From the NCBI GenBank assembly GCA_021234155.1, contig JAJEKV010000050.1, positions 6,969,199 through 7,033,198 on the forward strand: 64,000 bases of DNA, in the 5' to 3' direction. Made by a program: the position numbers and the translations under genes. Below, piece after piece: positions 10,497 to 23,800 of the stretch. The first letter of the stretch is position 1, and the number at the start of each line of letters is the position of its first letter. The notes under the pieces were generated by a model. It had not been told where the DNA came from and did no database searches. It saw only the letters and a list, made by a program, of their open reading frames with translations. This stretch comes from Isoetes taiwanensis (taxonomy: Eukaryota > Streptophyta > Lycopodiopsida > Isoetales > Isoetaceae).

Positions 10497-13012
10497 TCAA
10501 TACCATGTTGAGCAGCTATTCTTGCAATATGCTCCTTTCCAATAGCAATGGTCTCGTGATGTCCATTTCGTATATCCAGCTTTGTCCGGGATGTCAACAT
10601 CCATTGCCCGTGGCTGCGTTACAACACGCCTCGACATATCTTGGCTATTAAACAATTCATCCCGCAATTCCTCGTAATATTCATTCAGAGGGTACCCGCC
10701 TTCGCCTTTTAGGTGAAGGGTCGGGGGAGGTTCTCCCACTTCCGGAGGCGGCTTCAGAAGTTCCCACATACTCAAAGTTAGGAAGAGGCTTGTCCAGTTG
10801 CTTGGATAGCAGTGGCATTATGGTGTCGAAGTTCTTGTTCAGGGCTTCAAGCTTCTCGAAAGTTGGATCAAGTTTTGCCTCAGGCCTTCTCGATCACGCT
10901 CTATCGGTTCCCGGTCTCCTTGATCCTTTCTTCAAAGCTTTTCGATCCGTGCCTTCTAGTATCCGTTCCATGTTCTTGAGATCCGTTCCTGTGTTATATT
11001 AATATCAGGCTTGTCGGAACCTTGTTCTTCACGTTGCTCATCATGCTCTTCACCTTCCTCTTCCATGTCAGGCCTTGCCATTTTCTCTAGAATCTCGAAG
11101 AAAGATCTAAGGAAACGGCATACCTTGTCGTCAAACTCAAAAGCAACACTCCGTTTTCCTTGCATCAACGCCACCCTTGAGGCACTTCCTTCCGAGAAAG
11201 AAATCCAAAACGCAACCTTCTAATGGTACCAGCTCCTTCACTATATAATAGACATAAGAGGTTTTTGCCTGGCTCTTAAGCACGAAGTCGCCTTCCATAG
11301 CTGCCCATTTGAATTTGGGTTTACCTGTAAAGAACTCCAAATACTTTCTTTTTGTTTTTGCATCTACTTCTTCGTCGCCAGTTTTCGGATATTTTGGAAG
11401 AGGAGTGCTTTGTGGTGCTTTAGTGACTTGAGTGAGTCGCAGCTCCAAGTTGGGTTTAACGGGCAGCACCCGAATGTCACTCCCAAGCATTGTCACATGG
11501 CTGACATAATACTGGAATTCTTTTATATTTTTTTTGCTCTCCCAACCTTTCTCTTCATAAGCCCCTAGGGAAACATGGGAGCTACCTTGTATCTGGCTAA
11601 GACTGTACAAACAGTTTGGCAAATGTACCGATCTGAGAAACATGACAATATGGTACACTTTTGCATGTGTCATGCCTGCAACTCTGCTAAAAAAATCTGT
11701 GTATTTTTTCACATCCCACAGGGTGGAAAAACTACGCATGTCTACAAAAATCAAACTGGCATTTTTCGACACCGATCACGTATACAAAGGATGCCACTTT
11801 TTGTTACGTCTTTGCCGCGATGTTTTGCTTCTCTTTCATTTTCCGGGCCTCATCCGCCTCATTATAGCAAAAATAGCTTCCAAAAAAGCGCAGTGCATTA
11901 CCTTGAACCGCCTCTTTTATTATAGTTTGCTTTGACGTGATTCAAATCAGGTTCCGCAATATCCGGTGAGACGTTGCTCGCACAGACTCGGAAAACATGA
12001 AGCCAACTCTTCAAAATTATTGTACATCTTCTCTGAGATAGAATTGGCGTATGATAACACTTCACGATGCATGAGTGAAAGTGTTCTGATGTCTAGAGCC
12101 CTCTGACTGCAATTAAAACGTCCTGTATACCCCTGCTGCACTTTCAAGAAAACCTTGCCCTGTAAGATTTAGGCCCATCAACCTGGCTTACCTCAAAGAT
12201 TGTTCATTCCTCGTAGGTTTCTCAGGAATGTCTTGTTGAAGAATTCTTTTGAAGGTTTATCTGGTAATTCCCCCTGATCATCAGTGAGCTTTCGGCTTGC
12301 CCAATTGTTGACAACTTCTACGAGTTTAGACCAGGCAGATTCTTGCATAAATAGGAACTGCTTCTCATCCTTCAGTTCCTTAACCTTCAGAGTTGTGGTA
12401 GCCACCTCCACAAAATCCTGCACAGAAGTGCTGGTTAGGATCGCGACGGCGATTTTCCTGAGCAAAGAAACGAATAACATACCTTCCAGGCGGATGTCAC
12501 TGCAGTTCCTGTTGGCCCTTGTGGAGGACATCCGAATGCCTTATGCTGGTTTCTTAGTTGTTGGAGCTTCTCAATCAGTGGTTCTTTGTATACTGTATCT
12601 GCGATGACGTCGTTGCACTGTATGGAAATCTGAATGTATTCTTTGTTGGAGAGGTTACCATTTAATACACGACTTCTTCTTTTTAAATATGCTTTCGCAA
12701 ATTCCAACCTTTGCTCGACATTGCCCACGCATGTGCATAAAAACTGTGCAGCAAAAATGCTGTGATTACCAGAAATAATATAAAATTTTTTGTTTGCCAA
12801 TTCTTCTGGGCTCGACCAAGTGACTAATTTCCTGCATGTGACCGAGATACACTAGTTAGTCCAAGAAGTTGCTCCTCTTTGATGTAGAAGTTGACTTTGT
12901 TCGTTAGAAGCCTCTCATTGCTGGTGGCTTTGATGGTGTAGTTGATCACTTGAAATCTTCCATGCCGCTTTTCAAAAGCCTGAAGGTGGCGCCGTTGAAA
13001 GAGATCTTTCAT
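10497..13012 (-). pseudogene. ParB-like / DNA amino-methyltransferase gene, decayed
   Basis: Minus-strand frames 13012-12824, 12800-12435, 12531-12193, 12147-11947, 11772-11137, 11174-10956 and 10775-10497 join into one broken protein. The 12800 frame contains KFYIISGNHSIFAAQFL, which fits the ParB/Srx core (the IISGNHRxxAA type). The 11772 frame has IFVDMRS..WD at ~11751, in the place of a methyltransferase DPPY-type motif but degenerate, and VLDFFLG at ~11211; a -1/+1 shift then gives VAFEFDD at ~11150. VLDFF..G followed by VAFEFD matches the SAM-binding motif of N4/N6 DNA methylases (DPFxGxGT..IGIExD). An acidic tail (DMEEEGEEHDEQ) follows. Known relatives of ParB-methylase pairs are mainly phage and bacterial. 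A second fragment of the same family lies at 60321. The gene is in the same strand as the surrounding LTR-A element. The family call is inference; the breaks may be partly assembly error. Confidence 0.5.
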
Positions 13013-13244
13013 CTTGAACTCTTTGTCTTGGCAGCTAAAGGACGACTCTGTATCCGATATTGTTTCTTCGACTCCATCGACGTCTCATACGTCAAGTCCC
13101 CTTGTCATTATCGTGTTGCCCGAAGAGTGTTGACGATGTTGATTGCTTCACCCCTACAAATTGCCTGACATCTCTTCCTTTGATCTGTTATGCTATATCG
13201 TCGATCCTTGGGTTCACCAAGTTGCATGCAAGTCCGCGTGCAAG

Positions 13245-16200
13245 TCATCGGCTCGCCTCGCCTAGTTGCTTCTCCATCGAGCTTCCAATCTTCCTTGTTT
13301 GATCCCCTCGATCATATGGCTTGGACGTTGTCACGTTCCTCGATGCTATCTTAGTCTTCTTGTCTTGAGGTACCTTCCCGTGGCTTTGATTGTGCTCGTT
13401 AGTTTTGATCCTCCCGTTGCCTCTAGGGGCTCGTGGAAGAAGTCGGTTGCTAGCACTTCTCCAACTTTCAGTTCCTGACCTTTGTCCCTCTATGCATGTC
13501 GGTCTCTCTGTCAAGTAAAGCATCATGGATCTCCTCCCTGCTGGCTATATTGTCGGGATGATGGATCCTTATATCTGCGCAGCTTGACCCTTGAGTTGAA
13601 GAAGTACCTGCCTTAGGTATATTCTTGTCGTTGAATAGCCTGGCTATTATCTTGAACTCTCTTTTTGCCGAAGGTGCTTCAGTTGCTATCCTTGTCGTTA
13701 AGGTATCGAATGCTTCTACCTTGGGCGTTGAGGTCCCTCATGTCGGAGATGCGATCGGCTTCTTCTATTCTAATTACTGGTAGGAGTACCTGACGAAGCC
13801 ATCACCTAGTTGTTGGAGGCATATCTCCTTGTCGCGGTGCCTTTCGTAAGTGCGTCTCCATCTAATACGCGTGTCATAGTGCATCACCTATATTACCACA
13901 AGGTGGAATTACGGTCGTCGAGATGTTGCCTTCTTAGTTGGTTCGTTGATGTCGGGTCGTTCCTCCTTCTATTGTTGAGGCCACTCGTGTCATAAGTTCG
14001 TCAAGTGTTGCCGCTGCCACGAGAGGTAGTGTTGCACCCTGACGATGTCCTGGTGCAGCGCTGATGATCTTGACGTGACCGGTGTTGTCTCTTGTTCTGA
14101 CATTGGGTGGACGAGCGGTCTCTGGCCTCTGGTCGTTTCTCCCTCGTACTTGCTCTTCCATTTTGATCTTAGGCTATAGTTGTGCTTCCTTGCTTCCTCG
14201 TTTGGTAGTCGTAGTGAAGGAGCTTCCTGATCTAAGCGCTAAATCCGTAAAACATGACTCTAAACTCATGTTTCTCCACTATATATGTGAACACCCAAGA
14301 TATACAATAGACACAACGCATTTACGTTGGGATTTTAATTCATCCACTTTTCCAAAACAACTACGAAGATCTACTTAAATGTTTATACTCTTTTAGGGTT
14401 TCCCTTCCTCCTATCGCGTTTGATTCTTCGGTTTTGCTGCATCATTCTTCGATGTGGTTGACTCCAGGATTCCTTGAGATGCTGCTACTATTGTTGACCT
14501 TCATGTCTGATCCGAGCTCGTCACCCCAAGTTGCGAAGAGTGTTCGCCAATGTGATCCCTTGAAAAAGATGCTCCTCCTTAATGTGTATGTCCGTTGTGA
14601 GGAATGCGGTGACCGCTCAACGTCCCTACATGCGGTGTGACGTTGCAAGGTTGCCGATGTGCGGTGCCATTGATCGCTTGAGTAGGATCACCTGGCTGTT
14701 GCAGTCAGGCATTCTTGAATGTCTTCGAAGCTCTGAGATCGTGGTCGGTAGGCAGGCATTGTCATTCCTCCGCAGGTTGAATTTTTGAGTGCGACTCCTG
14801 TTGCTTGGGCTTTGCTTCATTCCAAGGTGGCTCTCCTGTGCCTGGAAGTGTGGTCATCTCCATTGCCCCTACCATGGCTCCTTCTGGTCGCCTTTGAGTG
14901 ATTTGTACCTGCTGGCTAGGTCGTCTCCTCCGTCCCTTGGGTCCTATCCATTCGAGTCTCGCACTCCTTGGCTGACCTAGTAAAGTCGTCCTTCCTTTGG
15001 TTTCTAGGTGTTTCTGGGTCCGGAATTCTTGTTTGAGCGGAATATTCTCCCCCTTGATATTGCCCCTAATGCTTATATAGGCCTTCAAGTTGGAGATGTT
15101 CCCGATATCGCCCTCCCCTCATGGTCTCCTACTTTTTGGAACCGATGAAAGTTCTCCTGCTGGTGCAAGGGAGCTGGAAGCTTGTCCTGGTCAGCCTTAG
15201 GTGCTTTGTGGTTGCTTAGCTTGGTTGCTCCTTTTGTTGACGTTGCATGACATTCGCTTGAGCTGCTGGGCTGCAAGGTCGTGGTTGTCTTCCCTCCGGT
15301 TTCTATACGCTCCTATTTCACCATATGCCCTCTGGCCCTAGCTCGTGATGCTAACGCGACATCGATGTCTAACATCTTCCTCGCGAATGCAGTATTTTTT
15401 ACGCCTTGCATTCTTCCATTTGAAACTCATGTCGTCGAGAAGTTGGTGAAGGCGTCGAGATCCTCTTTCTGATGCGACCTTGTGGACGTGGTAGTCGGGA
15501 GGTTGACATCTAGAAAATTCTTGATGTCGTTGGTTACCAAATATTCTTCCCATTTGATGAAGATTGATGATAGGCGGTGGTGTCTGTTCTACTTGTTTGT
15601 CGGTTGAGGTATTTGTCGTTGTGCTTCCCTCTCTTGGAGTGCCTTTTCGGTCTCCTCTCCTTATCTCATGCGTACATGGCTGGGACCTTGATGTCTTCAA
15701 GAAGTTGCCTCTAGCTCTTACGTGGCTCACGCCCCTGTGCTTGAAAGCAACGCTCATATATTCTAGAGTCTAAGGGTCTACTTGAAGGGCTCTCCTACAA
15801 CATTTTGGGCTCTATAAGCAAGCAAGATGGCTCGAGCAACATTCTTTGGAGACATATCTATAATCTCCAAGTCTATGGACATTAGGGCGTGTGGTATGGC
15901 ATGACATAAGGGTTGTTTTGCAAAACCTCCATGATGTTTGAGGCATACTCTAAGGTCCTAGCAAAGTTGGTTTGGGGGAGTCCAATCTCTACATATGGAG
16001 TGACTTGGGCAGCTCTAGACTCTAGCTCCTTTCTAGGTATCCCGGCAATAGGGAGTGTCAATGTGGTATGCTATATAAGTCAAACTCTATTAGAAGGACC
16101 GCGAAATTAGGTCAAGGTTTATGCTTTTGGCATGAGCAGAGAGGTGATGTACCAACAGTTGGACTTGGGTTGCTATGCTGAGGTCTAGATGACTATAATA
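13245..16200 (-). pseudogene. LTR-A internal region with gag-like remnants (unit 0)
   Basis: From ~13711 this is shared with 32232-34.5 kb and 39798-41.8 kb. Minus frames repeat in all copies: a basic Gln/Arg-rich protein (EWIGPKG, MEMTTLP), MQPSSSSECHATSTKGATK, and HKVASERGSRRLHQL followed by KAEKYRRRKMLDIDVALASRARARGHMVK up to a stop. Low complexity and basic composition suggest a gag-like product, but there is no CCHC knuckle and no pol domain, so the family looks non-autonomous. I do not recognise these proteins in any database family. Confidence 0.45.
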
Positions 16201-16486
16201 AAGGGGTGTTCTTGAGCACTTCTATCTAGGAGTAAGGCATCAGCTTTGAGCCGAAACAATACTTGCGAGGTACTAATGGGATATGCTTCTATTTACAAAC
16301 AAACCCACGGTTTGGAAAAACAATTCAAGGGTTTGAGCAATTTTGGTCATTTTGAGCTGGGGTTTGACATTTCTAGCCTAATTTGAGGTCATAAATGGAT
16401 TCTAGGCTGTCTAATGGTCCTATTGCAACAAATTTCAGGTGATTTGGAGCTCTGTAGCTCAAGGTATGAAGGTTCAAAGTTTGGAG

Positions 16487-16553
16487 GTCTCGCACATTGC
16501 GCCCAGATAAAAAATGGGAGTTTCATTTTTGCTCCTGGCGCGACGTGTGAGAC
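16487..16553. repeat. 65-base hairpin repeat, copy 1
   Basis: Begins GTCTCGCACATTGCGCC and ends GGCGCGACGTGTGAGAC. The arms pair as GTCTCACACGT-TGCGCC with GGCGCG-ACGTGTGAGAC around an A/T-rich loop. Nine copies occur in the LTR-A leader regions of this window. Confidence 0.8.
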
Positions 16554-16699
16554 ATCGACTCTAATTGGGTTAAACTTGTCCAATTTGGGTGATATAAGGG
16601 TCTAATCATGCTAGACTCATCGAGTTAGGCAGAATTGACCGCTCACTTGGTCGATTTGGAGGTGTTTTGGTCTAGTTTAGGACTAGTTTAGGTATGAAG

Positions 16700-16764
16700 G
16701 TCTCACGTTTCGTTGTGGATAAAAATAAGAGTTTCATTTTTGCTCCTGGCGGGACGTGTGAGAC
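16700..16764. repeat. 65-base hairpin repeat, copy 2
   Basis: Same motif with a damaged left arm (GTCTCACGTTTCG) and an intact right arm. Confidence 0.7.
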
Positions 16765-17514
16765 ATCCTCTCAAATTGGTCTAAAAAGTCTGTTTTGACT
16801 AAAACAAAAGCTGGAACTTACTAACTCAACTTAATTAAGTAAGATTACACGCGTTACTTAGTCCAAAACTCTTTATATTAACAAAAATTTTCCATCATTT
16901 ACAAAATTTTACTGTGGATCTCCCTTGATGTAGCTGGCAAGCTGCATGTCCTTCTTTATTAGTGTCACCCCCTTCGCATGAATGAACTGCGCAGCCGTCG
17001 AATCTTCAAAATGCTGCACTAGTTTTTTTCTCTGTTGCTGAACCTTGGTCTCCTGGTCTCGATTACGCCCTCTCCTCTTCTTGTATCTCTCGCTCTATTC
17101 TGCTTTCGTACACTTCTTGGGGGTTGATGCGGGGGTAAAAGTGGGCCATTGTAGTTGTCCCCCCTGTCCCCCTAGAATAGTTTGAAATGTAGGTCAAGTC
17201 CCCCCAAGAAGAGTTTGAAATATAGGTCAAGAAGTGGTTAGGCGTAGGCATTAATACTAGAAAAACTACCAAATTGCATTAATGAGGAAATTTGTTCTAT
17301 TAGCTAGTTCTGAGCAAGAATGCGTGGTAATTACTATTTGGTGTATGGAGGGAAATGCAAAATTGGGAACCTGGCGGGGATCGGGTTGCTTTCGATCAAT
17401 TGCATTACGATCAATTGCATGTTTCCTAACATTGCATGACCTGATCAATTGTGAATCCTTCCTAACATTTGGCATTGGCAGATAATTTAAATTGAATGTG
17501 TTTTTCTTGAAGAA

Positions 17515-20500
17515 ATGGAATCGGAATCAGGGATTGAACTATTGGAATCGGATTCAGGGTCTGGACTAGCAGCACAGAAGGCAAAAATTTCAGGAAGGAG
17601 GAAGAAAAGAACAAGAGAAGAGGAAACCGAGAGGAAAAAAGACGCCAACGCCGGAGAAAGAAAGAAAATGAAGATGCATTGGTTTCTCGATTATGTAATG
17701 CATGTTTTGGAGTAGAAAGAAGCATAGCCACGCAGAGGAGAGTGGGTGTGAATGCGGTGGAATCATTCTTGAAGCTTGATCTAAGCATATGAGTGTGCAA
17801 ATGAAAAAAGGGATTCTAAATTACTTTATTCAGCATAAGGCATTGGATGGAATTGTGGGAGATGATCTCAGGGACTTAAAAGCAAAGAACCAAATGATAA
17901 GTAACATCAGGGAGTCTATTAAGACCGTGAAACAGTCTACAAATTTGGATTGTTTGGCTGCCAAAAAGAGTTGTTTGGCTATGGCGGTTGGTGGAGAAAA
18001 TGAGAATTTGAGTAATGAGAAAAATTGGAAAGCTACTTGATGTTCATCCAAAAAATATTTCAGCTGCTAAGAAAAAGCAGGGGAAGAAATTGATTGCAAT
18101 GGAGGAAAGTGGGTGTATTATAAAAGATCTAAAAGGTGTGACTCTATCTCGATTCAATTATTACACTTGTACAAATATTTTGGACCTCAAACACTAGAGT
18201 TTCTCCAAATACTAAGGATGTAAAATTTAGAAGACTAGAACGAAATATTAGAGAGGAGCATGCAGCACATTATCTGGAACAATCTCAGGTTGGTATCTCT
18301 TCTTATCTCTTCCTTTGAGATTTTTTATAGTTGAGGTTTTCAATAACGGTTTGCTATAGTGGTTGGATTAAAAGTTTATATCAGGTATATCTCTTTATAG
18401 TTACTGCTTTGCATCAATTATTGAGCTACAATGGTTTCTGATCTAGCCATAGTGGCTTGTCTTTAACTATAATTTCATTTGTGCCCTTGATCTTCAATGG
18501 TTTGTTTTCATTTGTGCCCTTGATCTTTAACTATAAGTGGTTTGTTTTCAAACCGAGTTTATTCTTGAAGATATAGTGGATTTCAAACCATATTCACACA
18601 TAGGTTGAGTGCAACTATATAATGGTGTGAGTGTTTCAACATAGTTCGGGTGCAGCCATAATGGTGTGTGCTTTAAACATAGTTGGAGTGCACTCTTGGA
18701 ACTTCTGATGGTAGTAGTAAGTGGAAGACTATAGTAAGTGGTATCTGATACTTGATTATGGTTTGTTATAGTAAGTGGTATCTGATGAGTAGTTATGGTT
18801 TGTATTCCTATGGTTTGTAGTAGTAAGTGTAAGGCTGTAGTTAGTGGTATCTGATACTTGATTATGGTTTGTAGTAGTAAGTGGTATCTGATATTAGTTA
18901 TGGTTTGTATTCCTCTTTTGTGCTATACTTTGAGAGTTATTTTGCATGCTAACACATATATTCTTACAGGATGCAATTGTGCGAGCGGTTCAAAGAAGAA
19001 TACCACGAAGCTAAGGTAGGAGCAAGATCTTTTCAAAAGTTAAAACCATGGTTTGTGGTGAAGCTAAAGACTATAATACATGCTTTGTTGTATTCATCAT
19101 GTTAGGCTTGGAATCTTTGCTTGATGCATTCAAAACAATGAGAAGGAAGCATTACGAACCTTGTGAATGTACTTGTAGTGTATGTGAACCTCACCATCGT
19201 GCACTTGTAATGCTCACGCGTTAATATTCTCTTCAACACATGAGTTATGGAGGTGCATTGTTTGTCCAAAAGAAGTTGATGATGAGTTCCATAGGAAGGA
19301 CTGCCTTTATGGTACTTGTCGAGTTGTGGCATCTCAAGTTGCATATATGTCCTCTTGAATTGAGTGATGCAGAGCTGAATTGGGAGTATTTGGACTATGA
19401 GGGTGCGAGGATTGGGCAAGAATGGGAAACCAAGGAAGATTACGAAGCATCAATACAAAAGACCACTTCTAGAGAATTTGTGGAGAAGTTCATTGATAGA
19501 TTAAAGAGGTTTCCTTTGCATAACTTTAGGTACAAATGGCAAGACAAGCAATTTAGGTGAGCTGCTGGAAAATCTACCCTCGGATGTAGTGGTCTCCGAT
19601 GGTGGATTTTGCGAGAACTACACCTTCAAAGAGCGTCTTGAAGTGCAATCTCGATATTGGTGCAGCATTCGGGGTAACAATCCTTGTTCACATTACTTAT
19701 CATGTGGATGAAAGTGGGCAAGTCGTAAAAGAAACACACTTCTATATCTCTGATGACAAGAAGCATGATACTCTCTTTGTACAACATTGTTTTAAGATGC
19801 ATTTCAGGTACATGGAGGCCAAAGGGCTAAAACCCAAAAGGCATTGGGTCTGTGCGATGGAGCTGCATCACAATTTAAAATGCTTCGTCCAATGTATTTT
19901 GTTCTCCGATTTTCGGTTGAAACCGCAGTGCAGATGATGTGGAGTTATTTTGGTTCAAACCACGGTAAAAAGCGAGCCGCGATGGCAAGGCTGCTTGAGG
20001 CTGAAGAGGTGGATTAGAATGATGCAACTCTTGTTTCTGAGATAAAGCTTGAAAATGCACATGATGTTGTGGAGGCGGTACAAAAATTTTTCCCATGGAA
20101 TTTCTTCCACTTACTCACAACAAGATCTTTGTAAGAAGATATTTTTGGGAAGTTTCTGGATGTTGGCGAGGTCTAAAGTGGGGCAAAAACACAATAAAGG
20201 ATACGAAAACATTCATTGTGTTCATGCCTTCAATCTTCATCCAACACAATGTTGCATACTCGCAAGTTATCATGCTTTTGTAGTTGCTGCTTGGATGGAC
20301 ATTGGGATAGATGTGAGAACAAGGCATACGTTGATGAATGGGAGTTAGTGGTAGTAGAGCCTACCAATTCAGCTGAACCTGATATGGTGGAGAGCCGGAA
20401 GTCTCAAAGAGCTCTATTCTCTATTAAGTCAGATGTCTTAGCTAGTGCTCTTAAAGTGGGTGATAACTTTGCAGTTGTTGCACCCAAAGATAATGAAGAA

Positions 20501-20829
20501 GGATCTGATTTTTGGATGGTGAAATGCACAAGAGAGATGCATTCTATTGAGTCAGATTTTGAAAAGAATGGTGTATGGTTTTTAAAAGGTGAAAGTGTCC
20601 TAGAAGGCATATATTATAGAAAGCTTCAAAGAACCCGATCATCATACGAACTTTGTAGGAATGAAGAAAAAGCCATAGTGTTTGCAACACAAGTCTGCGC
20701 TATTCGAGTTTCCATGGTACGAGCTAAGCATCATGTCAAAGGGAGTTAAAGATATTCACACTTGATGAGAATGATCTTGAGAGAAAATCGAGAGATAATA
20801 TGCACGATGTGCTAAGTGATGAAGAATGA
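17515..20829 (+). pseudogene. Transposase-like gene with RNase H-like core candidate, frameshifted
   Basis: Exons can be followed at 17515-18288, 18970-19015 and 19106-20829, with donors CAG|GTTGG and AAG|GTAGG and acceptors ACAG|G and TTAG|G. N-terminal part: acidic and Lys/Arg-rich, then RKIGKLLDVHPKNISAAKK and RLERNIREEHAAHYLE. Next comes a Cys/His cluster (CECTCSVCEPHH at ~19160). The core has VVVSDGGFCENYTFKERLE at ~19590, a beta-rich stretch VTILVHITYHVDESG, YISDDKKHD, and WCDGAASQFK at ~19850. The paired Asp motifs (SD..ENY and CDGAxSQFK) recall DDE-type cores seen in otherwise uncharacterised plant and animal elements. A C-terminal domain follows (CSCCLDGHWDRC, then VGDNFAVVAPKDNEEGSDFW and FLKGESVLEGIYY), ending DVLSDEE before a stop at 20829. 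There are at least four frame breaks. Its location within TIRs supports the role; the enzyme class is inference. Confidence 0.6.
18690..18925. repeat. Tandem repeat inside an intron of the transposase-like gene
   Basis: Irregular repeats of GTAGTAGTAAGTGG, TATCTGATACTTG and TTATGGTTTGTA. No function seen. Confidence 0.7.
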
Positions 20830-20849
20830 GTTGATAAGATGAGGAGTAG

Positions 20850-23800
20850 TATACTTGAAGCTATAAGACAAGCAGATTGAAGGGTGCGCAAGGCGGAAAA
20901 AATAGATTGATGTAACTCTTTTTTTTGTTGTTCATGTTTGATTTTTCATAATCAAGAAAACACTTATTTGAAGTCAGATTTTGGACTTAGATTGTACTGT
21001 TTGTTGCATCTTGAATATGAGATATGATTCATATGTGAATATCAGACTTATATTCTTGCTCTATTTTGGAAATATGAGAATTGTGTATTTGTGTATCTGT
21101 AATTGTGTCCCATTGCTTTGAAGTTTCCTTCTTGATGTGTTCCATGTATCCGGGCCCAAAACTATTGCCTTGTTCTTTGTGTTGAAATATCTTAGGCATA
21201 AAACCATCAGAGTTGGTTATGTCCTGGTTGTATTGCATCTGACCTGGTTGTATTGCAGGTTTCGGCCCTGTAACAAATGAACCCTAAACCAAATGAACAG
21301 TAACATTCGAGTGTTTATATATCCCACAATCATGAATGGAAAAAAAAACCATTGTTATATAAACATTTGCATTTTCATTTGGGTTGGATTGGGTCTTCAT
21401 GGGAAGGGGAAGAAGAAAGCCCTTGCCATGAAGATCCATTCCTTGATCAATTCCTTTTAAAGATTTTCTTAATTGAAACTTGTGTTGAACTTGTAGTCAT
21501 GGTGAAATAGTTAAGGTTGTTTAACCTAAAAGAAAAGCAATATTGAATAATTTGAAGGTTCAATGGTCTAAGGGCTTCATATTGTACCAAGCACATGGGA
21601 TATATGTCGAATCCGATCAATGCAACTCTGATAATAGGGTCAATCCACGAAATGCATTTTAATCCATCTGGGATGGATTTACTTCTTATAGATTCGACCG
21701 CGGTGAAATGCCTTGTATAAATGCCTTGTATAAATGTCTTGTATCTGAGTTTAGATTCTGATTTAGGCAGATTAGGATGATGATGACTAGGATGGCATAA
21801 CACGTGTTTGATGACTTGGCTCATTGAATCTTGACATGGACTCACTTGGATTGCCACATGGACTACCACATGAAAATCCCTTTTGGATTTTCAATTGCAA
21901 TACTTGTATGAACATCAAACTTCAAAAACAATTCTAAGGTTCCATAATTCTTGTTACCATAATAAACTTAATTATGACCATTGCTTTGCATAATGAACAT
22001 TGCTATTTATGCCTTGCAAAATTGTGACCATTGCTTTGCATATGAACATGCCTTTGCTTTGCAAAATTGTGACCATATTAAACATAATTGTGACCATTGC
22101 TTTGCACAATGAACATGCTAGTTAAGCTTTGCAAAATTGTGACCATTGCTTTGCACAATGAACATGCTAGTTATGCTTTGCAAAATGGTGACCATGATAA
22201 ACATAATTGTGACCATTGCTTTGCATAATGAACATGCTAGTTATGCTTTGCAATATTGTGACCATTGCTTTGCATATGAACTAGCACATTGCTTTGCACA
22301 TTTTAAACCATAAACTCCATGAAAATTAACATATGTGGCCATAAGGGTTCAAGGTTCACCATAAACTTCATGAAGTTCACTTATAAGGTTTATGGTTCAA
22401 TTTTGATAAAGTTTATGGTTCATAAAGTTTATGGTAACGTCATAAAGACTCCCAAATGTGACCATTAACAAATCAAACCAATAGTTCACCAACATGCAAC
22501 CAACAATAGTACAAAAAAAAAAAAAAAAATCAGTTGGCCAAGGCATTGATTGCATGGCACGCCTTTTAGGCGAGCGATGAATGTCGTATGCATGCACTCC
22601 ATTGCACTTTCGATTGGAATCGAGCTCTTTATCTTCCTTCCAATTCCCACCACAATCGATGCGAGAATGGCGGAATCAAGATCACCGCCCGAGTTCCCAT
22701 GGGCGAATCACGTGAGTTCTAGCCCGGTAGGGCAAGAGGATCAAGTATGTCGCCAAATTTTTCTTGTGTGGAGGTGGAAGCGCCCTAGTTCGAAAAAGGA
22801 GCTGTAGTTTACGAAAAGGTTCAGCGATGGCTAGGCGTCTTCATTCGGACCATGGCGCCTTTTGGAGATGGTGATTCAAGCTAATGGCAATGACACGCAT
22901 ATGGAGCTCGGGGATGCGCTTCTTTGGGCGTGCCTAGGATACCCCAATGTTTTTTTTTTTTTTCAATGTTGTGCTTTTGTTTTCTCGACCATGTATATGA
23001 ATCTCCATAACTCTATCTCCATAACTTATGATGCTACCTCTTTTTTGTGATGGAACATGCACGCTATGAAACAGGTCTTTTTGTAAATTAGTCCAAGTGG
23101 CGGTTGTTTTTGGGAGTATATAATATAAACTTCAGCTTTCAATGTCATGTATTTCTTGTCTATTTCCTTACGATACATTCTGATTTTTGTCTATTTCCTT
23201 TTGATGTAACTTCTTGTCTATTTCTTGTCTATTCTTCAATGTTTTAAATATATTCACCATTAGAGTTTTTTTTTAAAACTCACGAAAGTTTAATGTCTCT
23301 AATTGCATGCATCTTTGTGTGTACATTCTTTTTATCTCCTTTACGAGTATATCCTTTACGTATTGCTCAAGTTTCTAATAGTACCACGAGTTTCCATTGC
23401 TCAAAAATGTTATCTGTTTTTTTTGGTGCGGACTTTCTAACTGTCATTGAACTTTAGATGCTAAAAAACCCATCTGTTTTTTAGATTGCACGGGTCCCTA
23501 ATTGTTAATATGGTTCCATTGCTAAAAATTCCCATCTTACTTGGCTTCTAAAGTTCCGGCTTGTTCAACTAAATAACTACACATTTAAGATTAAAGTCGA
23601 GTAAACTTGGTTATTGAGCAAGCATGAATAATCAAACCCAAGTTACATATAAGACAATATACATAAACCAAAACACTTGCCAAATTCATTGTCATATCAA
23701 ATCGGTTCTTGCCAAAGCAGCAAAAGTCTTGCATGAACAAAGTCTTGCAACCTAAATCCTTGTCATATTTCAGAGATTACATACGATATCAAATAAGAAT

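Larger units (their letters stand above)
16200..17118 (-). other. LTR-A leader-proximal region (unit 0), noncoding
   Basis: Shared with 34.95-35.88 kb and 42.25-43.2 kb. It contains two copies of a 65-base hairpin repeat and, at the end nearest the PBS, a minus frame reading IEREIQEEERAERDQETK in the best copy (43002-43202). Otherwise no gene is seen. It is separated from the rest of its leader (28352-28720) by the 11.2-kb transposon. Confidence 0.55.

Noticed and set aside
13711-17118. Reverse transcriptase or integrase in the LTR-A internal region
   Set aside because: I looked for YxDD, DSGA, HHCC and DDE motifs on the minus strand of all three copies and found none.
21966-22290. Possible CRISPR-like array
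   Set aside because: Units are imperfect tandem repeats without unique spacers, in eukaryotic DNA.
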